From Pseudomonas sp. MRSN 12121 (GTDB lineage Bacteria > Pseudomonadota > Gammaproteobacteria > Pseudomonadales > Pseudomonadaceae): a stretch of 64,000 bases of DNA. The stretch is taken from positions 3,867,388 to 3,931,387 of the forward strand of contig NZ_CP010892.1 of the NCBI RefSeq assembly GCF_000931465.1, read 5' to 3'. Below are positions 34,823 through 42,925 of this stretch, piece by piece (the first letter of the stretch is position 1; the number at the start of each line of letters is the position of its first letter). A model generated the notes under the pieces. The model saw nothing but the letters and a program-made list of their open reading frames with translations, did not search any database and was not told the DNA's origin. Made by a program: the position numbers and the translations under genes.

Positions 34823-34864
34823 AGGGCTTAAGTGCACTTTCTGTTCCGTTGCTCCCCAAACCCC
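34823..34864. repeat. Right terminal inverted repeat (42 bp)
   Basis: This is the inverted partner of 24745-24786 with one mismatch, ending CCCC at 34864. It is followed at once by the AAAAA duplication (34865-34869) and gloA sequence. Confidence 0.95.
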
Positions 34865-34869
34865 AAAAA
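34865..34869. repeat. Right target-site duplication (AAAAA)
   Basis: This matches the AAAAA at 24740-24744. Removing the element and one copy restores the gloA frame (GTG GAA AAA CGC GAC). Confidence 0.9.
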
Positions 34870-35232
34870 CGCGACTTCCCCGAAGCCGAATTCAGCCTGT
34901 ATTTCCTGGCCCTGGTCGACAAGGCGCAGATCCCGGCCGACGCCGCGGCCCGTCATGAATGGATGAAGTCGATCCCCGGCATCCTCGAACTGACCCACAA
35001 CCACGGCACCGAGCACGACACGGACTTCGCCTACCACAACGGCAACAGCGATCCACGCGGCTTTGGCCACATCTGCATCTCGGTGCCGGATATCGTCGCC
35101 GCCTGCGAGCGCTTCGAAGCCCTGGGCTGCGATTTCCAGAAACGCCTGAACGACGGCCGCATGAAGAGCCTGGCCTTCATCAAGGACCCGGATGGCTACT
35201 GGGTCGAGATCATCCAGCCGACGCCGCTGTAA
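34870..35232 (+). pseudogene. gloA: gloA 3' fragment (glyoxalase I)
   Basis: These are codons 54-173 plus stop of the interrupted lactoylglutathione lyase: DFPEAEFSLYFLALVDKA, then LELTHNHGTE (Glu ligand), NSDPRGFGHICISVPD (His ligand) and DPDGYWVEIIQPTPL (Glu ligand). This is the human-like, ~173-aa class of glyoxalase I. No internal damage is seen, consistent with a recent insertion. Confidence 0.95.
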
Positions 35233-35244
35233 ACCGCGATTTTC

Positions 35245-35344
35245 TGTAGGAGCGAGCTTGCTCGCGATGAGTGCAAGAACAACGCGTTCATTCTGCTGAT
35301 ACGCGTCCTCGTTGACGTTCATCGCGAGCAAGCTTCGCTCCTAC
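35245..35344. repeat. REP palindrome pair downstream of gloA
   Basis: 'gtaggagcgagcttgctcgc' at 35245-35268 and the inverted copy 'gcgagcaagcttcgctccta' at 35321-35344 enclose ~50 bp. It lies in the convergent gap between gloA and ahpF. Confidence 0.85.
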
Positions 35345-35360
35345 GGAAGCCGCGCAAATA

Positions 35361-35392
35361 AAAACCCCATGGGCCCTGGCCCATGGGGTTTT
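35361..35392. terminator. Bidirectional terminator between gloA and ahpF
   Basis: AAAACCCCATGGGCC and its complement form a 15-bp stem around a 2-nt loop. On the minus strand it is followed by TATTT after the stem Ts, and on the plus strand by GTTTTTTC. It serves ahpF and probably gloA. Confidence 0.9.
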
Positions 35393-35410
35393 GTTTTTTC
35401 AGCGCTCGGC

Positions 35411-36976
35411 TCAGGCCGGCGCGGAAGTGCGGATCAGGTGGTCGAAGGCACTGAGCGAAGCCTTGGCGCCCTCGCCTACCGCGATCACGATCTGCTTGTA
35501 CGGCACGGTGGTCACGTCACCGGCGGCAAACACACCAGGCAGCGAGGTCTCGCCGCGGGCATCGACAATGATCTCGCCACGGGGCGACAGCTCGACGGTG
35601 CCCTTGAGCCAGTCGGTGTTCGGCAACAGGCCGATCTGCACGAAGATGCCTTCCAGGTCGACCGTGTTGAACTCACCCGAATCGCGGTCCTTGTACACCA
35701 GGCCGGTGACCTTCTGGCCGTCGCCCTTCACTTCGCTGGTCAGCGCGCTGGTGATGACGTCGACGTTCGGCAGGCTGTGCAGCTTGCGTTGCAATACCGC
35801 GTCGGCGCGCAGCTTGCTGTCGAACTCCAGCAAGGTCACGTGGCTGACGATACCCGCCAGGTCGATGGCCGCCTCGACGCCGGAGTTACCGCCGCCAATC
35901 ACCGCCACGCGCTTGCCCTTGAACAGCGGGCCGTCGCAATGCGGGCAGAAGCACACGCCCTTGGCCTTGTATTCCTGCTCGCCTGGCACGCCCATCTCGC
36001 GCCAGCGGGCACCGGTAGCCAGGATCAGCGACTTGGCCTTGAGGGTCGCGCCGCTTTCGAAACGCACCTCGTGCAGGCCGCCGGCTTCCTTGGCCGGCAC
36101 CAGCGCGCTGGCGCGCTGCAGGTTCATGATGTCGACGTCGTACTGACGCACGTGGGCTTCCAGGGCACCGGCCAGCTTCGGCCCTTCGGTTTCCTGGACC
36201 GAAACGAAGTTCTCGATCGCCATGGTGTCCAGCACCTGGCCGCCGAAGCGCTCGGCCGCGACACCGGTACGGATGCCCTTGCGAGCCGCGTAGATCGCTG
36301 CCGAAGCACCCGCCGGACCACCGCCGACCACCAGCACGTCGAAGGCGTCCTTGGCACTGATGGCTTGCGCCTGCTTCTCGGCTGCGCCGGTGTCGAGCTT
36401 GCCGAGAATTTCCTCCAGGCCCATGCGGCCCTGGCCAAAATTCACGCCGTTGAGGTAGATGCTCGGAACGGCCATGATCTGGCGGTCGTTGACCTCATCC
36501 TGGAACAGCGCGCCATCGATGGCGACATGCCGGATGTTCGGGTTCAGCACCGCCATCAGGTTCAGCGCCTGGACCACGTCCGGGCAGTTCTGGCAGGACA
36601 GCGAGAAGTAGGTCTCGAAGTTGAACTCGCCCTTGAGGGCGCGGATCTGTTCGATCACTTCGACACTGGCTTTCGATGGGTGGCCGCCGACTTGCAGCAG
36701 GGCCAGCACCAGCGAAGTGAATTCGTGGCCCATGGGAATGCCGGCGAAACGCAGGCTGATGTCGGCTCCCGGGCGATTGATCGAGAACGATGGCTTGCGC
36801 TCATCGTTACCGTTGTCGAGCAAGGTGATCAGGCTGGAAAGACTGGCAACGTCTTTCAACAGCGCAAGCATTTCCTGGGATTTCGCACCGTCGTCGAGAG
36901 AGGCAACGATCTCGATCGGCTGGGTGACCCGTTCCAGGTATGACTTCAACTGGGCTTTAAGATTGGCGTCCAACAT
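35411..36976 (-). CDS. ahpF: Alkyl hydroperoxide reductase subunit F
   Basis: This is a 521-aa flavoprotein NADH:AhpC disulfide reductase. The N-terminal double-thioredoxin-fold domain (~1-200) has the redox pair in SLSCQNCPDVVQAL. The TrxR-like domain has the FAD motif VVGGGPAGASAAIYAARKG, the active pair CFCPHCDGPLFKG, and NAD-binding VAVIGGGNSGVEAAIDLAG. The C-terminal FAD contact is FAAGDVTTVPYKQI. It regenerates AhpC, encoded 123 bp upstream on the same strand. Confidence 0.97.
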   Translation of the reverse strand: MLDANLKAQLKSYLERVTQPIEIVASLDDGAKSQEMLALLKDVASLSSLITLLDNGNDERKPSFSINRPGADISLRFAGIPMGHEFTSLVLALLQVGGHPSKASVEVIEQIRALKGEFNFETYFSLSCQNCPDVVQALNLMAVLNPNIRHVAIDGALFQDEVNDRQIMAVPSIYLNGVNFGQGRMGLEEILGKLDTGAAEKQAQAISAKDAFDVLVVGGGPAGASAAIYAARKGIRTGVAAERFGGQVLDTMAIENFVSVQETEGPKLAGALEAHVRQYDVDIMNLQRASALVPAKEAGGLHEVRFESGATLKAKSLILATGARWREMGVPGEQEYKAKGVCFCPHCDGPLFKGKRVAVIGGGNSGVEAAIDLAGIVSHVTLLEFDSKLRADAVLQRKLHSLPNVDVITSALTSEVKGDGQKVTGLVYKDRDSGEFNTVDLEGIFVQIGLLPNTDWLKGTVELSPRGEIIVDARGETSLPGVFAAGDVTTVPYKQIVIAVGEGAKASLSAFDHLIRTSAPA

Positions 36977-37009
36977 ACGGGCGATTTCCTTTATTCAGAT
37001 CGAAAAAAA

Positions 37010-37036
37010 ACGCCCGAGCGAATCTCGCCCGGGCGT
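37010..37036 (-). terminator. Terminator between ahpC and ahpF
   Basis: ACGCCCGGGCGA and ACGCCCGAGCGA-type arms form a 12-bp stem with one G-U pair, followed by TTTTTTTTCG on the minus strand. It should reduce read-through from ahpC, so ahpF probably has its own promoter or receives partial read-through. Confidence 0.85.
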
Positions 37037-37099
37037 TCTTGGGGGGCGGTGCAGCTTGCTAGGAGCGGCGGCCCGCCCAGATGTAGCGATTCACAGGAC

Positions 37100-37663
37100 T
37101 CAGATCTTGCCGACCAGGTCCAGGGAAGGAGCCAGGGTGGCCTCGCCTTCTTTCCACTTGGCTGGGCAGACTTCGCCTGGGTGGGCAGCGACGTATTGAG
37201 CAGCCTTGATCTTGCGCAGCAGCTCGCTGGCGTCACGGCCTACACCACCGTCGTTGATTTCGACGATCTTGATCTGGCCTTCAGGGTTGATCACGAAGGT
37301 GCCGCGATCCGCCAGACCGGCTTCTTCGATCAGCACGTCGAAGTTGCGGGAGATGGCCAGGGTCGGGTCGCCGATCATGGTGTAGCGGATCTTGCCGATG
37401 GCTGGCGAAGTGTTGTGCCAGGCAGCGTGGGCGAAGTGGGTGTCGGTCGAAACGCTGTAGATTTCCACGCCCAGCTTCTGGAATTCGGCGTAGTTGTCTG
37501 CCAGGTCTTCCAGTTCGGTTGGGCAAACGAAGGTGAAGTCGGCCGGGTAGAAGAATACGACGGACCACTTGCCTTTCAGGTCGGCGTCCGATACTTCGAT
37601 GAACTCGCCGTTCTTGAAAGCAGTGGCTTTGAACGGTTTGACTTGGCTGTTGATGATAGGCAT
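37100..37663 (-). CDS. ahpC: Alkyl hydroperoxide reductase subunit C (peroxiredoxin)
   Basis: This is a 187-aa typical 2-Cys peroxiredoxin that reduces H2O2, organic peroxides and peroxynitrite. The peroxidatic cysteine is in YPADFTFVCPTELEDLAD, and the resolving cysteine in HPGEVCPAKWKEGE near the end. ATG 37663 is the family start; in-frame sequence upstream to 37753 is promoter DNA. The 150-bp upstream region has no REP and probably contains stress-response promoter elements, but I could not fix an OxyR site. Confidence 0.97.
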   Translation of the reverse strand: MPIINSQVKPFKATAFKNGEFIEVSDADLKGKWSVVFFYPADFTFVCPTELEDLADNYAEFQKLGVEIYSVSTDTHFAHAAWHNTSPAIGKIRYTMIGDPTLAISRNFDVLIEEAGLADRGTFVINPEGQIKIVEINDGGVGRDASELLRKIKAAQYVAAHPGEVCPAKWKEGEATLAPSLDLVGKI

Positions 37664-37814
37664 CGGTGATTCTCCATCAGTGGGTAAAAACTTGGGTGGG
37701 AAACTTGATGGAGAGAATCCTAACCAATGGACTGGCAGTTGGCTCATTGGCAAAGCTGATGCTGCCGATTAGGTTTGGCTATTAGCGAGCAGTATAAATA
37801 GAAGAATTCTTTAT

Positions 37815-38753
37815 CTACTGCGCCAGCGGTTTTTCCTGGACCAGGGCCATGCCCTGAAACGGACTGGCCTCGACGTAACGCATGGCTGACTTAAGGTCTT
37901 TCCAGCCGACATAACTCATCAGCGACTTGAGGTCCCAGCCACTGCGATGGGCCCAGGTGGCAAAACCCCGGCGCAGGGAATGGCTGGTGTAGTGATCGCC
38001 GGCGACACCCGCACGCTCCAGCGCCTGGCGCAGCAGGGGAATGACGCTGTTGGCGTGTAGCCCTTCTTCGCGCAGATGGCCCCAGCGGTCGATACCGCGA
38101 AACACCGGCCCGCGCACCAGGGCGGCAGCGCTGATCCACTCGATATATGCCTGGACCGGGCACAGGCGGCGCAACGCCGGCGTATGCCAGGTCCGGCCGA
38201 GGTTGTCGCGATCGCCCTTGCTGCGCGGCAGATACAGGCTGATGCCCGAACCCGCCACCGCCTGCACGTGTTCCACTTGAAGCCGGCACAACTCGTCGCT
38301 GCGAAAGCCACGCCAGAATCCCAGGAGAATCAGCGCGCTGTCGCGTCGCGCCCGCAGCAAGGCCGGTTGATTGCCCGCAAGGCGCGCCTGACCGGCCTCT
38401 TGCTCGAGCCAGGCAATCACCTGCTCCAGATCCCGCAACTGCAAAGGTTCGGCCTGTTTTTCCCGCGCCGGATGCAATGCCCGAATGCCCTTGAACACCT
38501 GGCGCACCACCGGGGCCTTGGTCGGATCGGCAAATCCCTGGCTGTTGTGCCACTGCGCCAGGGCCGAAAGCCGCAACTTCAGGGTGTTGATCGACAGCTC
38601 CCCGGCATAAGCCGCCAGATAACGCGCCACGCTGTCGCTGGTGGCCGGCAGGAACCCGCCCCACACCACTTCGAAATGCTCGATGGCCGCGCGATAACTG
38701 CGCCGGGTGTTGTCACGCGTCGCCGCGTGCAGGTAACGATCCAGCTCACTCAT
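37815..38753 (-). CDS. Tyrosine recombinase/integrase
   Basis: This is a 312-aa protein. The core-binding domain is at ~1-100 (YLHAATRDNTRRSYRAAIEH). The catalytic domain is at ~115-300: Arg in GFWRGFRSDELCRL, Lys in LPRSKGDRDN, His-x-x-Arg in YTSHSLRRGFATWAH, and the Tyr nucleophile in LKSAMRYVEASP. The active residues appear complete. It is divergent from a KfrA-like gene. No phage genes or attachment repeats are near, so it may be a stably inherited chromosomal recombinase or a relic of a plasmid-derived island. Confidence 0.85.
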   Translation of the reverse strand: MSELDRYLHAATRDNTRRSYRAAIEHFEVVWGGFLPATSDSVARYLAAYAGELSINTLKLRLSALAQWHNSQGFADPTKAPVVRQVFKGIRALHPAREKQAEPLQLRDLEQVIAWLEQEAGQARLAGNQPALLRARRDSALILLGFWRGFRSDELCRLQVEHVQAVAGSGISLYLPRSKGDRDNLGRTWHTPALRRLCPVQAYIEWISAAALVRGPVFRGIDRWGHLREEGLHANSVIPLLRQALERAGVAGDHYTSHSLRRGFATWAHRSGWDLKSLMSYVGWKDLKSAMRYVEASPFQGMALVQEKPLAQ

Positions 38754-38899
38754 GAATGTTCGACTCGCTGCGCCAGACGGAAATACCGGCCAGACACGGG
38801 ACGTTGAACGCCTGACACGGGGTAATACCAGTATATCCCAGGTCAATAATTCGAATATTTTTCTTTGTTTTTACTGTACAATTACTCTTTATACATACC

Positions 38900-38915
38900 A
38901 CGTAAAAAAGTACGT
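38900..38915. promoter_or_regulatory. ACGTA/TACGT inverted repeat before the KfrA-like gene
   Basis: ACGTA-N6-TACGT lies 17 bp upstream of the KfrA-like start codon in a strongly AT-rich divergent promoter region (38840-38925). KfrA proteins bind their own promoter regions, so this is an operator candidate. The assignment is inferential. Confidence 0.4.
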
Positions 38916-38931
38916 AATCGTAGGAGATCCC

Positions 38932-39966
38932 ATGGCTCGTGGCGGCGTAAACAAGGCGGTGGTGCAAATCGCCCGTTCGGCGATCCTCGCCCGGGGCGAA
39001 CACCCCAGCATCGATGCCGTGCGTATCGAAATGGGCAATACCGGCTCGAAAACCACTATCCATCGCTACCTGAAGGAGCTGGAACAGAGCGAGGCCCGCC
39101 GCGCTGCGCCGCAAGAAGCCCTGGAAGAGGAACTGACCGAGCTGGTGCAGAGCCTGGCCAAGCGCCTGCGGGAAAACGCCCAGCTCCCCGTGGAGCAGGC
39201 GCAGGCGCTACTGGAAGAGAAACATCAGGAACTGGCGGCCCAGCAAGCCGCTGCCGAACAGGCCCAGGCCCAACTGCAACAGCAACTGCAGACCCAGATA
39301 TCAGCCCTCGCCAGCGAAAGCGCCCTGCTCCAGGACACCCGCTCGATGCTGCAGAGCGAACAAACCCGCAATGCCGGGTTGAACCAGGCCCTGGCCGACT
39401 TCGAACTGCGCCTGCAAGACAAGGACGAGCAGATCCGTTCGCTGGAAGAAAAACACCTGCATGCCCGCGACGCCCTGGAGCACTACCGGAATGCGGTCAA
39501 GGAGCAGCGCGAACAGGATCAGCGACGCCATGAAGGCCAGCTGCAGCAGGTGCAGCAGGAACTGCGCCAGGCCCAGCAAAGCGCACTGGTGCGCCAGGAC
39601 GAGATCACCCAGCTGCACCGCGACAACGAACGCCTGACCAGCGAACAGCGCGCCACCCAGAAGGAACTGCGCCAGGCGCAGGAACAGGCACAGAAGGCGG
39701 AAAGCAAGCTGGGGCAGTTGGCCGAGCAGTCCACACGCCTGGGCAGCGAGCACACCCTCCTCCAGGAACGCCTGCGTGTCGCCCTGCTGGAAAGCCACGC
39801 ACTCAAGCAGAGCCTGGAGCAACAGCTGCAGGACAATCGCCAACTGGAATTGCGCGCCACCAAGGCCGAGGCCAGCCTTGAGGCCTTGCAGCTGGCTGCC
39901 GCCGCGAAGGCCGCGGCGGAGCCAGCATCACAGGAACAGCGGCCGGAGCCGCCAGAGAAGGCTTAA
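38932..39966 (+). CDS. KfrA-like coiled-coil DNA-binding protein
   Basis: This is a 344-aa protein. The N-terminal DNA-binding domain of the KfrA type is at ~1-70 (MARGGVNKAVVQIARSAILA, then KTTIHRYLKELEQSEARR). It is followed by ~250 residues of almost uninterrupted Gln/Glu-rich coiled coil and a short Pro/Glu tail. KfrA on IncP plasmids is an autoregulated, nucleoid-like partition accessory. ATG 38932 has TAGGAG 6 bp upstream. Its stop codon interleaves with that of convergent gor (shared TTAA at 39963-39966). A chromosomal copy beside a recombinase is unusual. Confidence 0.83.
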   Translation: MARGGVNKAVVQIARSAILARGEHPSIDAVRIEMGNTGSKTTIHRYLKELEQSEARRAAPQEALEEELTELVQSLAKRLRENAQLPVEQAQALLEEKHQELAAQQAAAEQAQAQLQQQLQTQISALASESALLQDTRSMLQSEQTRNAGLNQALADFELRLQDKDEQIRSLEEKHLHARDALEHYRNAVKEQREQDQRRHEGQLQQVQQELRQAQQSALVRQDEITQLHRDNERLTSEQRATQKELRQAQEQAQKAESKLGQLAEQSTRLGSEHTLLQERLRVALLESHALKQSLEQQLQDNRQLELRATKAEASLEALQLAAAAKAAAEPASQEQRPEPPEKA

Positions 39967-41321
39967 CCGGCGACCGGCGTGCGCATGGTGACGAACTCTT
40001 CGGCGGCCGTCGGGTGCACGCCGATGGTTTCGTCAAAGTCACGCTTGGTAGCGCCCGCCTTCAAGGCAATCGCCAGGCCCTGGACGATCTCGCCGGCATC
40101 CGGGCCGACCATGTGGCAACCCAGCACCTTGTCGGTCTCGGCGTCCACCACCAGCTTCATCAGCGTACGTTCCTGGCACTCGGTGAGGGTCAGCTTCATC
40201 GGCCGGAAGCGGCTTTCGAAAATCTGCACCTTGTGCCCCGCCTCTCGCGCCTGTTCTTCCGACAGGCCAACGGTGCCGATGCTCGGCTGGCTGAACACCG
40301 CGGTCGGAATCAGGTTGTAGTCCACGGAACGATACTGTTCCGGCTTGAACAGGCGCCGCGCCACGGCCATGCCTTCGGCCAGCGCCACCGGGGTCAACTG
40401 CACGCGCCCGATCACGTCGCCAATCGCCAGGATGGATGGCTCGGCCGTCTGATACTGCTCGTCGACCTCGATAAAACCACGCTTGTCGAGCTTAACCCCA
40501 GTGTTTTCCAGGCCCAGGTTGTCGAGCATCGGCCGCCGCCCGGTGGCATAGAACACGCAATCGGTGACCAGCTCGCGACCGTCCTTGAGGGTCGCCTTCA
40601 GGCTGCCATCCGCCTGCTTGTCGATACGTTCGATGTCGGCGTTGAACTGCAGGTCGAGCCCACGCTTGGTCAACTCTTCCTGCAAGTGCTTGCGCACCGC
40701 GCCATCGAAACCGCGCAGGAACAGATCGCCGCGATAGAGCAATTGGGTCTGCGCGCCCAGGCCATGGAAAATCCCGGCGAATTCCACCGCGATATAGCCA
40801 CCGCCCACCACCAGGATGCGCTTGGGCAGTTCCTTGAGGAAAAACGCCTCGTTGGAGCCGATGGCATGTTCGTGCCCCGGAATCTGCGGAATCTGCGGCC
40901 AACCGCCCGTGGCGATCAGGATGTGCCTGGCGCTGTAGCGCTGGCCATTGATCTCCACCTCGTGCGGACCGACGAGCTTGGCGTGACCTTCATGCAGGGT
41001 CACGCCGCTGTTGACCAGCAGGTTGCGATAGATGCCGTTCAGGCGATTGATCTCGCGATCCTTGTTGGCGATCAGCGTGGCCCAATCGAAGTTGGCCTCT
41101 TCCAGGCTCCAGCCGAAACCGGCCGCCTGCTCGAAGTCCTCGGCGAAGTGCGCGCCGTACACCAGGAGTTTTTTCGGCACGCAACCGACATTGACGCAGG
41201 TGCCTCCCAGATAACGGCTCTCGGCGACCGCGACTTTCGCGCCAAAGCCCGCGGCGAACCGCGCCGAACGCACACCGCCGGAACCGGCGCCAATTACATA
41301 AAGATCAAAATCGTAGGCCAT
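39963..41321 (-). CDS. gor: Glutathione reductase
   Basis: This is a 452-aa NADPH-dependent disulfide oxidoreductase. The FAD motif is VIGAGSGGVRSARFAAGFG, the redox pair is in GGTCVNVGCVPKKLLVYG, the NADPH motif is LVVGGGYIAVEFAGIFHGLG, and the C-terminal base is in HPTAAEEFVTM. It keeps glutathione reduced, and the neighbouring ahpCF and gloA are also thiol- or oxidative-stress genes. Its stop overlaps the KfrA-like gene's stop by 3 bp. Confidence 0.95.
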   Translation of the reverse strand: MAYDFDLYVIGAGSGGVRSARFAAGFGAKVAVAESRYLGGTCVNVGCVPKKLLVYGAHFAEDFEQAAGFGWSLEEANFDWATLIANKDREINRLNGIYRNLLVNSGVTLHEGHAKLVGPHEVEINGQRYSARHILIATGGWPQIPQIPGHEHAIGSNEAFFLKELPKRILVVGGGYIAVEFAGIFHGLGAQTQLLYRGDLFLRGFDGAVRKHLQEELTKRGLDLQFNADIERIDKQADGSLKATLKDGRELVTDCVFYATGRRPMLDNLGLENTGVKLDKRGFIEVDEQYQTAEPSILAIGDVIGRVQLTPVALAEGMAVARRLFKPEQYRSVDYNLIPTAVFSQPSIGTVGLSEEQAREAGHKVQIFESRFRPMKLTLTECQERTLMKLVVDAETDKVLGCHMVGPDAGEIVQGLAIALKAGATKRDFDETIGVHPTAAEEFVTMRTPVAG

Positions 41322-41406
41322 TTCACTCTCCCAGGCAGGCAGACAGCATAACCGCAGATAGGCATCCGGTCAGCGCCAGTGGCTTTACATAAGGGCATAA
41401 AACGAA

Positions 41407-41428
41407 AAAGCCACCCGAAGGTGGCTTT
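41407..41428 (-). terminator. Terminator of galU
   Basis: AAAGCCACC-(4-nt loop)-GGTGGCTTT is followed by TTCGTT on the minus strand. It lies 22 bp beyond the galU stop. Confidence 0.9.
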
Positions 41429-41450
41429 CGCTACAAGGACGAGCTGGCTA

Positions 41451-42290
41451 TCAGTAAGCCTTGCCGGTCTTGTAGAAGTTCTCGAAGCAGAAGTTGGTCG
41501 CGTCGATGTAGCCTTCGGCGCCACCGCAGTCGAAACGCTTGCCCTTGAACTTGTAGGCCATCACGCAGCCATTCTGGGCCTGCTTCATCAGCGCGTCGGT
41601 GATCTGGATTTCACCGCCCTTGCCTGGCTCGGTCTGCTCGATCAGGTCGAAGATGTCCGGCGTCAGGATGTAGCGACCGATGATCGCCAGGTTCGACGGC
41701 GCGTCTTCTGGTTTTGGCTTCTCGACCATGCTGTGTACGCGGTAGATGTCGTCGCGGATCATCTCGCCGGCGATCACGCCGTACTTGTTGGTTTCCTGCG
41801 GGTCGACTTCCTGGATCGCCACGATCGAGCAGCGGAACTGCTTGTACAGCTTGACCATCTGGGTCAGTACGCCGTCGCCTTCCAGGTTCACGCACAGGTC
41901 GTCCGCCAGGACCACGGCGAAGGGTTCGTCGCCGATCAGCGGGCGGCCGGTCAGGATCGCGTGGCCCAGGCCGCGCATCTCGGTCTGGCGGGTGTAGGAG
42001 AACGAGCACTCGTCCAGCAGCTTGCGGATGCCGACCAGGTATTTCTCCTTATCGGTGCCCTTGATCTGGTTTTCCAGCTCGTAGCTGATGTCGAAATGGT
42101 CTTCCAGGGCGCGCTTGCCGCGGCCGGTGACGATGGAGATTTCATTCAGGCCAGCGTCCAGTGCTTCTTCAACGCCGTACTGGATCAGTGGCTTGTTCAC
42201 CACCGGCAGCATTTCTTTGGGCATGGCTTTAGTCGCTGGCAGGAAGCGAGTACCGTAACCGGCTGCTGGGAACAAGCATTTCTTGATCAT
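41451..42290 (-). CDS. galU: UTP-glucose-1-phosphate uridylyltransferase
   Basis: This 279-aa nucleotidyltransferase makes UDP-glucose for LPS, exopolysaccharide and trehalose synthesis. It opens MIKKCLFPAAGYGTRFLPAT, the nucleotide-binding loop, followed by KAMPKEMLPVVNKPLIQYGV. VLADDLCVN and GGEIQITDALM are also canonical. It is monocistronic, ending in a strong hairpin. Confidence 0.96.
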   Translation of the reverse strand: MIKKCLFPAAGYGTRFLPATKAMPKEMLPVVNKPLIQYGVEEALDAGLNEISIVTGRGKRALEDHFDISYELENQIKGTDKEKYLVGIRKLLDECSFSYTRQTEMRGLGHAILTGRPLIGDEPFAVVLADDLCVNLEGDGVLTQMVKLYKQFRCSIVAIQEVDPQETNKYGVIAGEMIRDDIYRVHSMVEKPKPEDAPSNLAIIGRYILTPDIFDLIEQTEPGKGGEIQITDALMKQAQNGCVMAYKFKGKRFDCGGAEGYIDATNFCFENFYKTGKAY

Positions 42291-42583
42291 ATGAGTCCTT
42301 AAAAGGGCTGTACGTACGAATTTCGGCGCAGTCTAATCAGGCCGCGTGCACCTTACAATGGGCCGCGCTGGCTAACCGCTGCCATCTAAGAGAAATATTG
42401 CCGCGGATAGTTCCGCACAGGCGCCACACATCGCTCAGCAGCATCGTACAGATGGGCCGTGGCGTAAACCGCCAGCCGACCGCAGACCCCGCTTTTTTTT
42501 AATCCCGACGCCGTGTCCGGGCTCTTGCAATGGGCCGTTTACCGCTATCATGGCGCCCTTGAACCCGCCAACGAGGCAAATAG

Positions 42584-42772
42584 ATGTCGGCAACAAAAAG
42601 CGTCAACGGTTACCAGATCAAGAAGTTGCAGGACGGCCAGTGGTGGCTGGTCAGCGCCCAGGGCGAGAGCGTCGCCGGCCCCTTCCCCAGCGAAGCGATG
42701 GCCGTCGAAGTGGCCTCGGTATTCGAGGACTCGGCCGGACACGCATCGTCCCGTCGCGGCCCCAAGTCCTGA
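42584..42772 (+). CDS. Small conserved hypothetical protein
   Basis: This is a 62-aa soluble protein (MSATKSVNGYQIKKLQDGQW, then WLVSAQGESVAGPFPSEAMA). It has an ACGAGG ribosome site 9 bp before the ATG and a terminator 20 bp after the stop, a complete small transcription unit. The pattern resembles short Pseudomonas proteins that read 'W.v....G...gpf.s...A'. A similar layout is seen in the protein at 59125-59313. Function unknown. Confidence 0.7.
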   Translation: MSATKSVNGYQIKKLQDGQWWLVSAQGESVAGPFPSEAMAVEVASVFEDSAGHASSRRGPKS

Positions 42773-42791
42773 GACCGCCCTGGCATCGACG

Positions 42792-42816
42792 AGCCCTGCC
42801 CTGCGCAGGGCTTTTT
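42792..42816 (+). terminator. Terminator of the 62-aa gene
   Basis: AGCCCTGC and GCAGGGCT arms with a short GC-rich loop are followed by TTTT. Confidence 0.88.
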
Positions 42817-42925
42817 CATGGTGCTCTGTACCGCAATGGCCGTTAGCTATAGCATTTCGCCCCGGGCGCTCGCACAGCGCGCCCAGCCCTGCCCCAGGGC
42901 TCAACTTCTCGAGACGGCCCCGCCC

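Larger units (their letters stand above)
24745..34864. mobile_element. Tn3-family mercury-resistance transposon, 10,120 bp, inserted in gloA
   Basis: The borders are defined by 42-bp terminal inverted repeats (24745-24786 and 34823-34864, starting GGGGTTTGGGGAGCAA, one mismatch) and AAAAA target duplications. Contents in order: serine resolvase (-), res region, antitoxin and PIN toxin (+), tnpA (+), then mer genes on the minus strand with merR (+) at their head, and at the far end a small secreted-protein gene under its own MerR-type promoter. All transposition genes look intact, so the element may still be mobile. The single-mismatch ends and clean gloA junction indicate a recent insertion. 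Confidence 0.96.
34786..35232 (+). other. Chimeric open frame: transposon right end fused to gloA 3' part
   Basis: An ATG at 34786 (or 34780) with GGAG 8 bp upstream opens a frame that runs through the right inverted repeat and continues in phase into gloA codon 54 onward, ending at the native gloA stop (about 148-150 aa). The product would keep the Glu-His-Glu metal ligands but lack the first ligand and the first strand-helix unit of glyoxalase I, so activity is doubtful. Whether it is transcribed, for example from a plus-strand promoter overlapping operator 2, cannot be told from sequence. Confidence 0.5.

Noticed and set aside
24745..34864. Possibility that the mer region is an integrative element rather than a transposon
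   Set aside because: 42-bp inverted ends, a 5-bp target duplication, a TnpA of Tn3 type and a resolvase identify a Tn3-family transposon. The tyrosine recombinase at 37815 lies outside its borders.
35245..35344. REP pair considered as a transposon scar or attachment site
   Set aside because: The same palindromes occur in at least three other intergenic gaps of the window and lie outside the target-duplicated borders.
37664..37814. A putative OxyR site upstream of ahpC
   Set aside because: Only scattered ATAG/CTAT quarter sites were seen, without the required spacing, so no regulatory feature is claimed.
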